A stretch of DNA of 64,000 bases from Ferrimonas sp048263965 (GCF_048263965.1 NZ_JBLXDO010000001.1:186001-250000), one strand, 5' to 3'. Counted from the first letter of the stretch, positions 41,410 through 49,841 are shown. Notes: generated from the sequence alone by a model not told the origin. Translations and numbers: made by a program.

Positions 41410-42105
41410 CTATTTCATAAAGGCGTAGGCATCGCCATAGAGGTGGGCCTCATCGACCCCGTGCTCCCGGAACGCCTCACGGGCGGCCCCGGCCATCTCG
41501 AAACGGCCGGCAATGTAGATGTCGTACTCGCCCAGCCCGACAAAGTCACTGCAGATGGCGTCGATCACCGTGCCCTGACGTGCGCCCTCTTCGGCTTGGT
41601 CAAACACCGGCACGAAGGTGAGGTGGGGCAGTTGCTGTGCCCAGGCATTGGCTTTCTCCGCCAGGTACATCGCTTCCCTGTCACGGCATCCCCAGTAGAG
41701 GAAGGTGGTGGTGGTGTCGCCATTGGCGATCAGGGTGTCCATGATGGCGTTGATGTAGGAGAAACCGGTACCGCCGGCCACCAGCAGCCGGGGGCGATCG
41801 CTCTGCTGGCGCAGGTAAGCGTCGCCAAAGGGCAGCTCCACGTCGATGCAGTCGCTCTGCTGCAGACGATCGATCACCTGCATGGCGTAGCTTTCCGCCA
41901 CCGAGGCGCCAATGTGCAGCTCCAACTGATTGCCGTCCACCGGGCTGGAGGCGATGGAGAAGGGACGCTTGTCCTCTTCGCCCATGACCACGGTCAGGTA
42001 CTGACCGGCCTTGAACTGGACAGGGTGTTCGGGGGTGAGAATGACCTTGAAAACGGTGTCGCACAGGGGCGTCACCGAGGCGATGTTACAGCTTATCCTT
42101 TGCAT
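41410..42105 (-). CDS. fre: NAD(P)H-flavin reductase Fre
   Basis: 231 residues from the ATG at 42105 (the frame runs to 42156 without family similarity). Reduces free flavins with NAD(P)H and also supports ferric reduction. 'FKAGQYLTVVMGEEDKRPFSIASSP' is the flavin site (RxxS), 'LELHIGASVAESYAMQVIDRL' continues the barrel, 'PRLLVAGGTGFSYINAIMDTL' is the NAD site, and 'YDIYIAGRFEMAGAAREAF' closes the fold. It lies downstream of ubiD on the same strand with about 100 bases between, the enterobacterial ubiD-fre order. Confidence 0.93.
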   Translation of the reverse strand: MQRISCNIASVTPLCDTVFKVILTPEHPVQFKAGQYLTVVMGEEDKRPFSIASSPVDGNQLELHIGASVAESYAMQVIDRLQQSDCIDVELPFGDAYLRQQSDRPRLLVAGGTGFSYINAIMDTLIANGDTTTTFLYWGCRDREAMYLAEKANAWAQQLPHLTFVPVFDQAEEGARQGTVIDAICSDFVGLGEYDIYIAGRFEMAGAAREAFREHGVDEAHLYGDAYAFMK

Positions 42106-42206
42106 TGAGTTCTCATTCTTATTCCGGTTTGCGGCGCATTGTAGCGCGAACGCCAACCCCGGGGCCAGTAATGCCCCAGGGCGGCAGTAGGATATTTTCG
42201 ATGAGG

Positions 42207-43673
42207 CTAATCGATACCGAGATCCGCCCAGCGCTCATCCACCCGGCGCTTGACCTCATCATCCATGACGATGGGTTCGCCCCATTCGCGGTCGGTCTCT
42301 CCCGGCCACTTGTTGGTGGCGTCGATGCCCATCTTGGAGCCCAGGCCTGCCACTGGTGAGGCAAAATCCAGGTAGTCGATAGGGGTGTTGTCCACCATCA
42401 GGGTATCCCGGGTGGGGTCGACTCGGGTGGTCAGGGCCCAGATGACGTCGTTCCAGTCCCGGGCATTGACGTCGTCGTCGCAGATGATGATGAACTTGGT
42501 GTACATGAACTGGCGCAGGAAGCTCCAGGCCCCCATCATCACCCGCTTGGCGTGGCCTGGATACTGCTTCTTGATGGTGATCACCGCCATCCGGTAGCTG
42601 CACCCTTCCGGAGGCAGGTAGAAATCCTCGATCTCCGGGTACTGCTTCTTGAGGATGGGGACAAACACCTCGTTCAGCGCCACACCCAGCATGGCGGGCT
42701 CATCCGGCGGACGGCCTGTGTAGGTGCTGTGGTAGATGGCGTCTTTGCGCATGGTGATGTGGGTGACGGTGAACACCGGGAAGCGCTCCACCTCGTTGTA
42801 GTAACCTGTGTGATCACCATAGGGGCCTTCATCCGCCTCTTCACCCGGCTCCAGGTAGCCTTCGAGGATGATCTCGCTGTGGGCGGGCACATCCAGGTCG
42901 TTGCTGATGGATTTGATCACCTCGGTGCGCTCGCCGCGGAGCAGGCCGGCAAAGGCGTACTCACTCATGGCGTCGGGCACCGGGGTCACCGCCCCCAGGA
43001 TGGTCACAGGGTCCGAACCCAGGGCCACGGACACCGGATAGCGTTCACCCGGGTGTTTCTCCTGGAAATCCTTGTAGTCCAGGGCGCCGCCGCGGTGGGC
43101 CAGCCAGCGCATGATCAGCTTGTTCCTGCCCAGCAGTTGCTGGCGATAGATCCCCAGGTTCTGACGCTTCTGGTTGGGGCCCTTGGTGATGGTCAGGCCC
43201 CAGGTGACCAGGGGAGCCACGTCGCCGGGCCAGCAGTGCTGGATCGGTAACTGGGTCAGATCCACGTCGTCGCCGCTGATCACCACCTGTTGGCAGGGGG
43301 CCTTGGAGACCCGCTTGGGCGGCATGTTCAGTGCCTGTTTGAACATCGGCACCTTGGAGATGGCGTCCTTGAAGCCGGAGGGCACCTCGGGCTCCTTGAG
43401 GAACGCCAGCAGCTCGCCGACTTCCCGCAGGGCGCTGCTGTCTTCCCGGCCCAGAGCCATGGCCACCCGCTTGGGGGTGCCAAACAGGTTGGCCAGCACC
43501 GGCATCTGTTTATCTTTGACGTTTTCAAACAGCAGGGCAGGGCCACCACTGCGCAGCACCCGGTCGCTGATCTCGGTCATCTCCAGGTGGGGATCCACCT
43601 GTTCTGTCACCCGCTTGAGCTCCCCCTCCTGTTCGAGGTGGTTGATGAAATCTCGTATATCCCTGAATTTCAT
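42207..43673 (-). CDS. ubiD: 3-octaprenyl-4-hydroxybenzoate decarboxylase UbiD
   Basis: 488 residues, full length. Decarboxylates the prenylated ring in ubiquinone synthesis using prenylated FMN from UbiX (not in view). 'NLGIYRQQLLGRNKLIMRWLAHRGGALDYKDF' and 'PYGDHTGYYNEVERFPVFTVTHITMRKDAIYHSTYTGRPPDEPAMLG' hold the prFMN and catalytic Glu/Arg sites. It starts at 43673 close to an upstream TATAG-rich region and is divergent from qmcA. With UbiA nearby, the locus supplies quinone for the respiratory chains of this organism. Confidence 0.95.
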   Translation of the reverse strand: MKFRDIRDFINHLEQEGELKRVTEQVDPHLEMTEISDRVLRSGGPALLFENVKDKQMPVLANLFGTPKRVAMALGREDSSALREVGELLAFLKEPEVPSGFKDAISKVPMFKQALNMPPKRVSKAPCQQVVISGDDVDLTQLPIQHCWPGDVAPLVTWGLTITKGPNQKRQNLGIYRQQLLGRNKLIMRWLAHRGGALDYKDFQEKHPGERYPVSVALGSDPVTILGAVTPVPDAMSEYAFAGLLRGERTEVIKSISNDLDVPAHSEIILEGYLEPGEEADEGPYGDHTGYYNEVERFPVFTVTHITMRKDAIYHSTYTGRPPDEPAMLGVALNEVFVPILKKQYPEIEDFYLPPEGCSYRMAVITIKKQYPGHAKRVMMGAWSFLRQFMYTKFIIICDDDVNARDWNDVIWALTTRVDPTRDTLMVDNTPIDYLDFASPVAGLGSKMGIDATNKWPGETDREWGEPIVMDDEVKRRVDERWADLGID

Positions 43674-43797
43674 GCGATAGTCTCTACATTACTGACTGCA
43701 ATCATTCCCGAAAGTGGTCATGACATCATTGCACGACAGTATACTGGTCCCGGGGCCGGCTGTCGCCGCCTACAACCCATTGAGATAAGGAAGAGAG

Positions 43798-44730
43798 ATG
43801 GACTTAGGTCTTCTAATCGAACTGCTGGGACCCAGCATCATCTTTGTGGTTTTTGCCCTGGTAGGGGTGTTTACCGCGGTTAAGATTGTGCCTCAGGGGT
43901 ATGAGTGGAACGTAGAGCGTTTCGGTCGTTACACCACCTCCCTGAAGCCTGGGCTGCATGTGATTGTGCCCTTCGTCGACCAGATCGGTGACAAGGTCAA
44001 CATGATGGAGCGGGTGCTGGATATCCCCAGTCAGGTGGTGATCAGTAAAGACAACGCCAACGTCACTGTGGATGGGGTGACCTTCATCCAGGTGGTGGAT
44101 GCGGCCCGGGCCTCCTATGAGGTGAACCATCTGGAGAATGCCATCCAGAACCTGGCGATGACCAACCTGAGGACCGTTCTCGGTTCCATGGAGCTGGATG
44201 AGATGCTCTCCCGACGAGACGAGATCAACGATCGTCTGCTGGCGGTGGTGGATGCGGCTACCCAGCCCTGGGGCGTGAAGGTGACCCGAATCGAGATTAA
44301 GGACATTGCACCGCCGCGGGAACTGATCGAAGCAATGAATGCCCAGTTGAAGGCGGATCGTTCCAAGCGGGCGGAGATCCTGGAAGCGGAAGGGGTGAAG
44401 CAGTCTGCCATCCTTAAGGCGGACGGTGAGAAACAGGCGGCGGTATTGCGGGCCGAGGGTGAGCGTCAGGCGGCCTTCCTGGAAGCGGAAGCCCGGGAGC
44501 GTCAGGCGGAGGCGGAAGCCAACGCCACCACCACGGTGTCCAACGCCATTGCCCAGGGCGATCTGAATGCCATCAACTACTTTATCGCCCAGAAGTACAC
44601 CGAGGCCCTGTCCAACATAGGTACCGCCGACTCCAGCAAGCTGGTGCTGCTTCCCATGGAGGGGAGCAACCTGGCAGGCTCCGTTGCCGGCATTACTGAA
44701 CTGATTGAAACCGTGAGGAAGCAGTCGTGA
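43798..44730 (+). CDS. qmcA: QmcA, SPFH/stomatin-like membrane protease-scaffold protein
   Basis: 310 residues. One N-terminal TM (about 10-28) and an SPFH domain ('AVKIVPQGYEWNVERFGRYTTSLKPGLHVIVPFVDQI', 'VDGVTFIQVVDAARASYEVNHLENAIQNLAMTNLRTVLGSMELDEMLSRRDEIN'). A helical tail rich in Ala/Glu/Arg follows ('RAEGERQAAFLEAEARERQAEAEA'). Relatives form large inner-membrane rings that localise FtsH-type proteolysis. The last four bases overlap the nfeD-type gene, the usual pair. AGGAAGAG precedes the ATG. Confidence 0.93.
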   Translation: MDLGLLIELLGPSIIFVVFALVGVFTAVKIVPQGYEWNVERFGRYTTSLKPGLHVIVPFVDQIGDKVNMMERVLDIPSQVVISKDNANVTVDGVTFIQVVDAARASYEVNHLENAIQNLAMTNLRTVLGSMELDEMLSRRDEINDRLLAVVDAATQPWGVKVTRIEIKDIAPPRELIEAMNAQLKADRSKRAEILEAEGVKQSAILKADGEKQAAVLRAEGERQAAFLEAEARERQAEAEANATTTVSNAIAQGDLNAINYFIAQKYTEALSNIGTADSSKLVLLPMEGSNLAGSVAGITELIETVRKQS

Positions 44731-45185
44731 TTGATCTCTTCCTCTCCATGAACGCCACCTACTGGCTGATCCTGGGGTTGGTGCTGTTGACCATGGAGCT
44801 GCTCGGTTCCGGTGGTTACCTGCTGTGGATCGGTGGAGCGGCCATGGCCACCAGTGTGGTGGCACGCCTCAGTGACATCCGCGCAGAGAACCAGTGGGTG
44901 CTGTTTGCCACTCTGTCGGTGCTCTTTACCCTGGCCTGGTACCTGTATCAGCGCCGCCGTGACAAGCTGGGCCGGGAGCGAAGCGGCCTGAATCAGCGGG
45001 CTAAAGCACTGGTGGGCAGCCAATGTGTGGTGATGGCTCAGGTAACTGCCCAGGAGGGGCGGGTAAAGCTGGGTGACAGCAGTTGGCTGGCCTGCACCGA
45101 GGATGGTGATACTCTGGAGCCCGGTGCCCGGGTACAGGTAGTGCGAGTAGAGGGAACCAAGCTGGTGGTCTCTGCCGTCGACTGA
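44727..45185 (+). CDS. NfeD-family membrane protein
   Basis: 152 residues, overlapping qmcA by four bases (GTGA). Two or three hydrophobic helices ('TYWLILGLVLLTMELLGSGGYLLWIGGAAMATSVVA', 'WVLFATLSVLFTLAWYLY') lead into a soluble OB-fold ('GSQCVVMAQVTAQEGRVKLGDSSWLACTEDGDTLEPGARVQVVRVEGTKLVV'). This matches E. coli YbbJ, the partner of QmcA. The role is in membrane quality control; the mechanism is not settled. Confidence 0.9.
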   Translation: MIDLFLSMNATYWLILGLVLLTMELLGSGGYLLWIGGAAMATSVVARLSDIRAENQWVLFATLSVLFTLAWYLYQRRRDKLGRERSGLNQRAKALVGSQCVVMAQVTAQEGRVKLGDSSWLACTEDGDTLEPGARVQVVRVEGTKLVVSAVD

Positions 45186-45215
45186 ACGGGGTACACCGCA
45201 AGGTCATAATTGTCC

Positions 45216-45242
45216 AGGGGAGCGTCAATCGCTCCCCTTTTT
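45216..45242 (+). terminator. Terminator after qmcA-nfeD
   Basis: AGGGGAGCG / CGCTCCCCT around TCAAT, then TTTTT. Confidence 0.88.
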
Positions 45243-45314
45243 ATTGGCCGGCACATCGATGGGGAGCATTGACTCTAATTTTTTCCTCGCGTCGTCATTG
45301 GCCTGGTTCTCCTA

Positions 45315-45374
45315 GGGTTTGGCCTGGTATTTCTCAAGGATTCGGTCTGGTACTTCTCAAGGGTTCGGTCTGGT
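45315..45374 (+). repeat. 23-base tandem repeat, 2.6 copies
   Basis: Units at 45315-45337 and 45338-45360, with a partial third at 45361-45374. Consensus is GG(G/A)TT(T/C)GG(T/C)CTGGTA(T/C)TTCTCAA, the units differing at a few positions. Non-coding. Confidence 0.75.
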
Positions 45375-45661
45375 CGAGTCGTCGGCAGTTGCCGACAAAG
45401 GAGGGCCGTTTTAGAGGTGGAGATAATTCTCCAGCTGCTTGGTGTGGCGGATATTATATTAGATTTGTTTAAAGTTGGCCGCCGAGTAAAACGACACACT
45501 GACTCAATTATTATTTCAAAGTTTTAATTTTTGGAAGGCTCCAATGTGATATTCAGAATTTCATCAAATTTGGAGTTGGTTATTTTTTAACGGTTTTTTA
45601 TTTGATTGTTAATTTGGCTTTGCACTATTCGTCTTTTAACTTGGCTTGGTAGCACAGCGCC

Positions 45662-45693
45662 CAAAAAAAGGGCCACCCTTAAGGGTGGCCAAA
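45662..45693 (-). terminator. Probable terminator of the nrf-like cytochrome cluster
   Basis: GGCCACCCTTAAGGGTGGCC is a perfect palindrome with AAAAAA on both sides (T run for leftward transcripts). It lies about 75 bases after the tetraheme cytochrome stop. Confidence 0.75.
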
Positions 45694-45767
45694 AAAGATG
45701 AGAGTCTCGAAAGACAGAGCCTTCCTGGCTCATCTGGGGGTCCATCGGGGCCCCAGCCCCGGTGTTA

Positions 45768-46064
45768 CTACTGGTGGCAGTTGTCGCAGCTTGCGCTGGC
45801 AGCCGTATCCTCATGGACCTGGTGGCAGTCAGCGCACTCCAGGTTTCCCTGGTGGGCCTGGTGAGTCTCTCCTTCGAGCTCCTCCAGGGTGCCATGGCAC
45901 TGGGTACAGGCCTCGTTCTCATGGGCCAGGTCGCTGCTGGGGACGCCGTCGGCGTGGCAACTTTCGCAGCCTGACATGTCGCTGTGCATATCCGCCAGGG
46001 GTTGGGCCGCCAGGGGCCAGGCCAGGCAGGCAGCCAACAGCACGAGTCTAGGTTTCATCATCAT
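45768..46064 (-). CDS. Small periplasmic tetraheme cytochrome c
   Basis: 98 residues from the MMMKP start at 46064 (ATGs at 46061 and 46058 suit the AAGGG ribosome site better). The frame runs on to 46160 inside the NrfD-like gene. A signal peptide of about 23 residues ends 'PLAAQPLA'. Four haem sites: CESCH, CTQCH, CADCH and CDNCH. Size and spacing resemble Shewanella small tetraheme cytochrome (STC/CctA) or a truncated flavocytochrome haem domain. It is the last gene of the nrfBCD-like operon, 20 bases after nrfD, and probably an electron carrier for it. Confidence 0.85.
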   Translation of the reverse strand: MMMKPRLVLLAACLAWPLAAQPLADMHSDMSGCESCHADGVPSSDLAHENEACTQCHGTLEELEGETHQAHQGNLECADCHQVHEDTAASASCDNCHQ

Positions 46065-46084
46065 TTCCCTTACAGGTTGTTGTG

Positions 46085-47047
46085 TCAGGCCACAGTCATC
46101 TGGCCTGCGTAGAGTACGAAATGGCGCAGGGCAAACACCCCGACCAGGGTCAGCAGGCAACTGGTGACCACCATGGCGTTGCTCTGTTTGATCCGCTCTG
46201 GAAGCCAGCGATTGAGGGCGGCGGGTACCAGCATGCCGCCAACCACCACCAGTCCCCAGAAGATGGCAGACCAGAAGCCCCCGCCCAGGGCGACCTTGGC
46301 GGCGACCAGGCTCTGGCCTCCGGCAAAGGCCAGCCCTACAAAGAAGGCGAACAGCAGGAAGGCTTCGGTAATCACCACCGGGGTTTCCAGGTGATGCACA
46401 TAGTGGATGTCTTCGTCGGTCGGCTTGTGCTTGAACAGTGCCAGGCTCATCAGGATGGACGCACCGATACCGGAGGAGACCCCGGATACCAGGAACAGGA
46501 TGGGCAATATCGGATTGTTCAGCATGGGGTAGCCCTTGAGGGCGGACAGCAGGAATCCGGTGTAGGCGCCGAGGATGATCGCCAACAGCGCCAGGCTGTT
46601 CTCTATGGGGCGAGCATGTCGGCAGAGCCAGTTCACCAACTTAACGAAGCTTGGGAGTGCCACATCCAGTTTCTGCAGCGGGCCTGCAAAGGCGATCAGC
46701 AGCCATACCAGCAGCACGCCGATGTAGAGGGAGGCGGCAATCACCCCGAGACTCATCACCGACGTGGGGTTGTAGAACACCATGATCTTCCAGAATTCCA
46801 GCGGCTTGGTCAGGTCGAGTACCAGCAGCATCAGGCCCACCATGATCGCCAGAGGACCAACGGCGGCGGCGCCCTGAACAATGCCGCTGTGGTGTGCGGG
46901 CAGGCCTTTGTTTTCCAGCTTGCGCTTGGTGAGAATGCCCACCAGGGTGGCACCGGCAGAGACCCCCGCCAGGAACAGGTAGATGGCGATGGGCCAGTGC
47001 CACACCAGGGTGTCAAAGTGCAGTACGCTGTCTAAGTTGCTCATCAT
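46085..47047 (-). CDS. nrfD: NrfD/PsrC-family quinol-oxidising membrane subunit
   Basis: 320 residues, about eight TM helices. 'VLHFDTLVWHWPIAIYLFLAGVSAGATLVGIL' at the N-terminus is the NrfD/PsrC signature, and 'LVSGVSSGIGASILMSLALF' is another. It oxidises menaquinol (or reduces quinone) and passes electrons to the NrfC-like ferredoxin. It starts with an ATG that overlaps the NrfC stop by four bases, so translation is coupled. Nrf, Psr, Phs and Ttr systems share this family, so the acceptor cannot be told from NrfD alone. Confidence 0.88.
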   Translation of the reverse strand: MMSNLDSVLHFDTLVWHWPIAIYLFLAGVSAGATLVGILTKRKLENKGLPAHHSGIVQGAAAVGPLAIMVGLMLLVLDLTKPLEFWKIMVFYNPTSVMSLGVIAASLYIGVLLVWLLIAFAGPLQKLDVALPSFVKLVNWLCRHARPIENSLALLAIILGAYTGFLLSALKGYPMLNNPILPILFLVSGVSSGIGASILMSLALFKHKPTDEDIHYVHHLETPVVITEAFLLFAFFVGLAFAGGQSLVAAKVALGGGFWSAIFWGLVVVGGMLVPAALNRWLPERIKQSNAMVVTSCLLTLVGVFALRHFVLYAGQMTVA

Positions 47048-47709
47048 AGGACTCCCGGCTTCTGACTGGGGATGCGGAACAGTTTGGGGTTGGTGCCCAG
47101 GTCCAACTTGTCGCGCACGGTTCGGGCATTACGCAGTACCGACACCAGCTCGCTGTTGCGATCGTTGAGGTCACCGAAGATCAGTGCGCCGGTGGGGCAG
47201 GCTTCCACGCAGGCGGGCAGCTTGCCCTGAGCCAGGTTGGTCTTGCGGCAGAAGTCGCATTTGTCGGCGGCCTTGGTCACCGGGTTGATAAAGCGAACCC
47301 GGTAAGGGCAGGCGGCCAGGCAGTATTGGCACCCTACGCACTTGAAGGGATCCACGTCCACTATGCCGGTGGCTTCGTCCCGGAAAGCGGCGCCGGTTGG
47401 GCAGACGCTGATGCAGGGGGCATCCTGGCAGTGCTGGCAGCTTTCACGGGTGAAGGCGTAGTAGGGCTGATCTTCCTCGTGGTAGGGGCCATCAATATTC
47501 AGCTTGAGGCGGCTGACGCCCTCGGGGACCTGATTGACCTCACGGCAGGCCTGTTCACAGGCGCGGCAACCGATGCACTTGGTTTCATCGTGAATCAGTG
47601 CCAGGTTCTTCCCCTGGACAGAGGTTTCTCCGGCTTCGCTGATGCCCACTGCCGCTGCGGCAGCGCACAGGGCAGAACAGCCCAGAAAGTCTCGTCTGGT
47701 CAGGCTCAT
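47044..47709 (-). CDS. nrfC: NrfC-like 4Fe-4S ferredoxin subunit, Tat exported
   Basis: 221 residues. A Tat-type signal 'SLTRRDFLGCSALCAAAAAVG' opens it. Four iron-sulfur motifs follow: 'CIGCRACEQACREVNQVP', 'CQHCQDAPCISVCPTGAAF', 'CVGCQYCLAACPYRVRF' and 'KCDFCRKTNLAQGKLPACVEACPTGALIFGD', enough for four clusters as in NrfC/PsrB/DmsB. It takes electrons from the NrfD-like quinol subunit to the NrfB-like cytochrome. ATGA overlap with the NrfB-like stop upstream. Confidence 0.9.
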   Translation of the reverse strand: MSLTRRDFLGCSALCAAAAAVGISEAGETSVQGKNLALIHDETKCIGCRACEQACREVNQVPEGVSRLKLNIDGPYHEEDQPYYAFTRESCQHCQDAPCISVCPTGAAFRDEATGIVDVDPFKCVGCQYCLAACPYRVRFINPVTKAADKCDFCRKTNLAQGKLPACVEACPTGALIFGDLNDRNSELVSVLRNARTVRDKLDLGTNPKLFRIPSQKPGVL

Positions 47710-48173
47710 AGTGACTCCTTAGCCTTGCGGGCGCCGTGGCAGTCCACACACAGCTGGGTGCGCTGGGTTTCGCCGATGCCCCGAATGGGATCCTGGCCTG
47801 GATGCAGCTGGTGGCAGGCCGCACAGCTCAGCACCTTCTGATGCACATCATGGGTCCAGTCACCGGCCCTCAGCTTGCCCGGCTTGTGACAGCGGGCGCA
47901 TCGCTGATTCTGTACCGCAACATCGGTGACGCTGTCCGGTCCAAAGGTGATCACTGGGGTTTTGTTCTTGGGATGCTGTCCCTTGTCGCCATGGCAGCTG
48001 GTGCAGGCCAGCCCCTTGCTGCCGATGGAGGCGTGGACTCCCTCCATGGTGCCGTTGCGCTTATGGCAGCGCAGGCATTGAGCGGATGGGTCCTTTGCAG
48101 CCTGGGCCAGGGGCTGCACCCCAAGCATCAGGGCGCAGCTGACCAGGATCGAAATCAGGCATCGATCTCTCAT
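47706..48173 (-). CDS. nrfB: NrfB-like pentaheme cytochrome c
   Basis: 155 residues. Signal peptide of about 25 residues (ends 'LAQAA'). Five CxxCH sites: CLRCH, CTSCH, CARCH, CAACH, CVDCH, as in NrfB, the electron donor to NrfA nitrite reductase. GGAGGAAATT precedes the ATG. It is followed by nrfC-, nrfD-like genes, all coupled by four-base overlaps. NrfA itself, a pentahaem enzyme with a CxxCK site, is not in this window, so the final reductase must lie elsewhere, or another one is used. Confidence 0.85.
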   Translation of the reverse strand: MRDRCLISILVSCALMLGVQPLAQAAKDPSAQCLRCHKRNGTMEGVHASIGSKGLACTSCHGDKGQHPKNKTPVITFGPDSVTDVAVQNQRCARCHKPGKLRAGDWTHDVHQKVLSCAACHQLHPGQDPIRGIGETQRTQLCVDCHGARKAKESL

Positions 48174-48219
48174 AATTTCCTCCGGGGAGAGCGGGAGCCC
48201 TTGCGGGCGCCCAGGGTGT

Positions 48220-48399
48220 TCAGTGTTGGTGATTGATGTGGCGGGGTGCAGTGCTTTTCACCTCCCGCTTCCGTCCTTGGGTCAGATATTCATACATGCC
48301 GACAACAATCGCAGAGGCGATATAGGGCAGGGCAACGAACAGAACGAAGAACAGGAACAGATAAGGTATAACGACAGTTAAGAAAGTACCGAAGCTCAT
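48220..48399 (-). CDS. 59-residue membrane protein heading the nrf-like operon
   Basis: An open frame too short for usual calling. ATG at 48399 has a consensus AGGAGG seven bases upstream (reading CCAGGAGGATATT). The product begins 'MSFGTFLTVVIPYLFLFFVL', with a hydrophobic helix at about 6-36 and a basic tail ending 'RHINHQH'. It has one TM helix and no signal cleavage site. It starts about 75 bases downstream of the FNR-type box and its stop is 47 bases before the nrfB-like start, so it is the first gene of that operon. Family unknown; it could be a small accessory subunit. Confidence 0.7.
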   Translation of the reverse strand: MSFGTFLTVVIPYLFLFFVLFVALPYIASAIVVGMYEYLTQGRKREVKSTAPRHINHQH

Positions 48400-48474
48400 A
48401 ATATCCTCCTGGATTTAAAAAGGGCGTTTCCCTTTCTTGGTTATTATTATCTCCATTTAAATAATAGAAATTAC

Positions 48475-48488
48475 TTGATTGCGATCAA
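48475..48488. promoter_or_regulatory. FNR-type box upstream of the nrf-like operon
   Basis: TTGAT-TGCG-ATCAA is a perfect FNR (EtrA) palindrome, 76 bases before the 59-residue ORF. On the minus strand a TAATAAT-type -10 lies about 30 bases downstream, so activation from about -41.5 is possible. Anaerobic induction is inferred. Confidence 0.8.
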
Positions 48489-48832
48489 TTTAAATCGTGC
48501 AAATAAATAAAACCGACTCGTTTTTTGATCTGGGAAATATTTCCATTTATGGGAAAAGTATTCTGCGAAAATCGGATAATTACATAGTTGTCTTTCGGTT
48601 TACTGGCTTTCTATATGTGAATAAATGCAATAGGCCATTATGATAATCGTAATTCTACGTAAAACCGGCTTTTTATAGGTTTTCCAGGGAGTCAAATGCA
48701 CTAAATGAAAGAGCCGGTTTCAGAAAACGGATAACAGGATTATAAAACTGTCAATTTAAAAGTTTAATTATGTGGCGCACTGTAGCTAATTAATGCTATT
48801 TTAAATTCAAGCTTTTTTGCGAGGGTCTAACA
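48489..48832. promoter_or_regulatory. Long AT-rich divergent control region
   Basis: Between the nrf-like operon and the LysR gene. Besides the FNR box it holds a 12-base palindrome GGAAATATTTCC (48533-48544) and a nine-base inverted repeat AAACCGGCT (48662-48670) / AGCCGGTTT (48712-48720). No gene is seen. Such dyads suit LysR-type or anaerobic regulators, but assignment is open. Confidence 0.45.
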
Positions 48833-49804
48833 ATGTCTGAAGAATATGGAATGGATAAGCTTTGTGAGTTAACCCTGTTTAATATTCTGGTATTTGTCCG
48901 ACTCTATGGCACGTTGAACTCCCAGGCGGTGGCCAAGCACCTGCAGGTGCCGCCCTCCAAAGTCAGTCGTGCCCTGGCCTCCCTTCGCCAGAGCTTGGGT
49001 GATCCACTCTTCATTCGCCGTCAGTACGGTTTCGAAGCCACGCCCGTGGCGACCCGCATCTTTCCCGAGATGGAACAGTTGCTGAAGCATGCCAAAGCCT
49101 TGTCCAGACAGTTGCACCCTGTAGAGCAGGAGAAGCTCAAGGTGGTGCTCAGCGTGCCGGCTCCCCTGCGCGCCGGGTTAACCCAGCACCTGAATTACAG
49201 CTGTCATGAACATCAGGCCAGCATCGATCTGGTGACCCGCACCTGGGGCGCCGGTGTTCTTGAGGACATGGAGCGAAACCAGGTGGACATCGGCGTATTC
49301 TGCTCCGCCCACGGTTACCCCAAAATGGGCAGTGAACTGGTGGCGGAGAATCAGGCCAGTTACCTGGTGGGCTGTGCCGGGCACGACATCTGGCAGGAAG
49401 CGCCGCTGACCCTGGAGGCGCTGATGAGCTACCCTCAGGTGGTGACCGAGATGACCGAGGTGAACACGGAAGAAGGCTTGCTTCAGCGTACCGCCAGGGC
49501 CATGGGGCAGGAGTTGCTGGTGGAGGCTCGGGTAAACAGCCTGGCGGAGCTGGTGGAGATGGTGGCGGACTCAGAGAACCTGTCTGTGGTGTGTGGCAGT
49601 CAGGCGGTGGGTTTCCTGCGCTCCGTGTACGGCATTCGGGTGCAACGATTGCCGGAAGAGCTGCGCCGGGTGGTGGTAAAGCATAATTTCGGCGAGCAGA
49701 TGCCTGGGTTCCACATGCTGCAGCGTCCGGGCCATCAGGCACCTGCCTGGCTGGTGGAATCGGTACGAGAGTTCGTTCGGGATGCCGCTCAGTCGAGGGA
49801 CTGA
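48833..49804 (+). CDS. LysR-family transcriptional regulator
   Basis: 323 residues. The HTH is at about 10-70 ('LTLFNILVFVRLYGTLNSQAVAKHLQVPPSKVSRALASLRQSLGDPLFIRRQYGFEATPVATRIFPEMEQLLKHAKAL'), and the effector domain follows. It is divergent from the nrf-like cytochrome operon across 433 bases of AT-rich DNA, so control of that operon is plausible. The ligand is not readable. Terminator at 49813-49841, shared with rho. Confidence 0.88.
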   Translation: MSEEYGMDKLCELTLFNILVFVRLYGTLNSQAVAKHLQVPPSKVSRALASLRQSLGDPLFIRRQYGFEATPVATRIFPEMEQLLKHAKALSRQLHPVEQEKLKVVLSVPAPLRAGLTQHLNYSCHEHQASIDLVTRTWGAGVLEDMERNQVDIGVFCSAHGYPKMGSELVAENQASYLVGCAGHDIWQEAPLTLEALMSYPQVVTEMTEVNTEEGLLQRTARAMGQELLVEARVNSLAELVEMVADSENLSVVCGSQAVGFLRSVYGIRVQRLPEELRRVVVKHNFGEQMPGFHMLQRPGHQAPAWLVESVREFVRDAAQSRD

Positions 49805-49812
49805 CCCGGGAT

Positions 49813-49841
49813 CAAAAAAGGCCGCATCAGCGGCCTTTTTT
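49813..49841. terminator. Bidirectional terminator between the LysR gene and rho
   Basis: AAAAAAGGCCG / CGGCCTTTTTT around CATCAG, with the genes converging. Confidence 0.88.

Larger units (their letters stand above)
45243..45767. other. Intergenic region without a gene; AT-rich, contains a short tandem repeat
   Basis: About 500 bases between nfeD and the tetraheme gene. It contains 2.6 copies of a 23-base repeat (see separate entry) and, from 45470 to 45600, AT-rich sequence. At 45662-45690 a hairpin (GGCCACCCTTAAGGGTGGCC) bordered by A runs is the likely terminator of the minus-strand cytochrome cluster. No open frame here looks coding. Confidence 0.55.
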
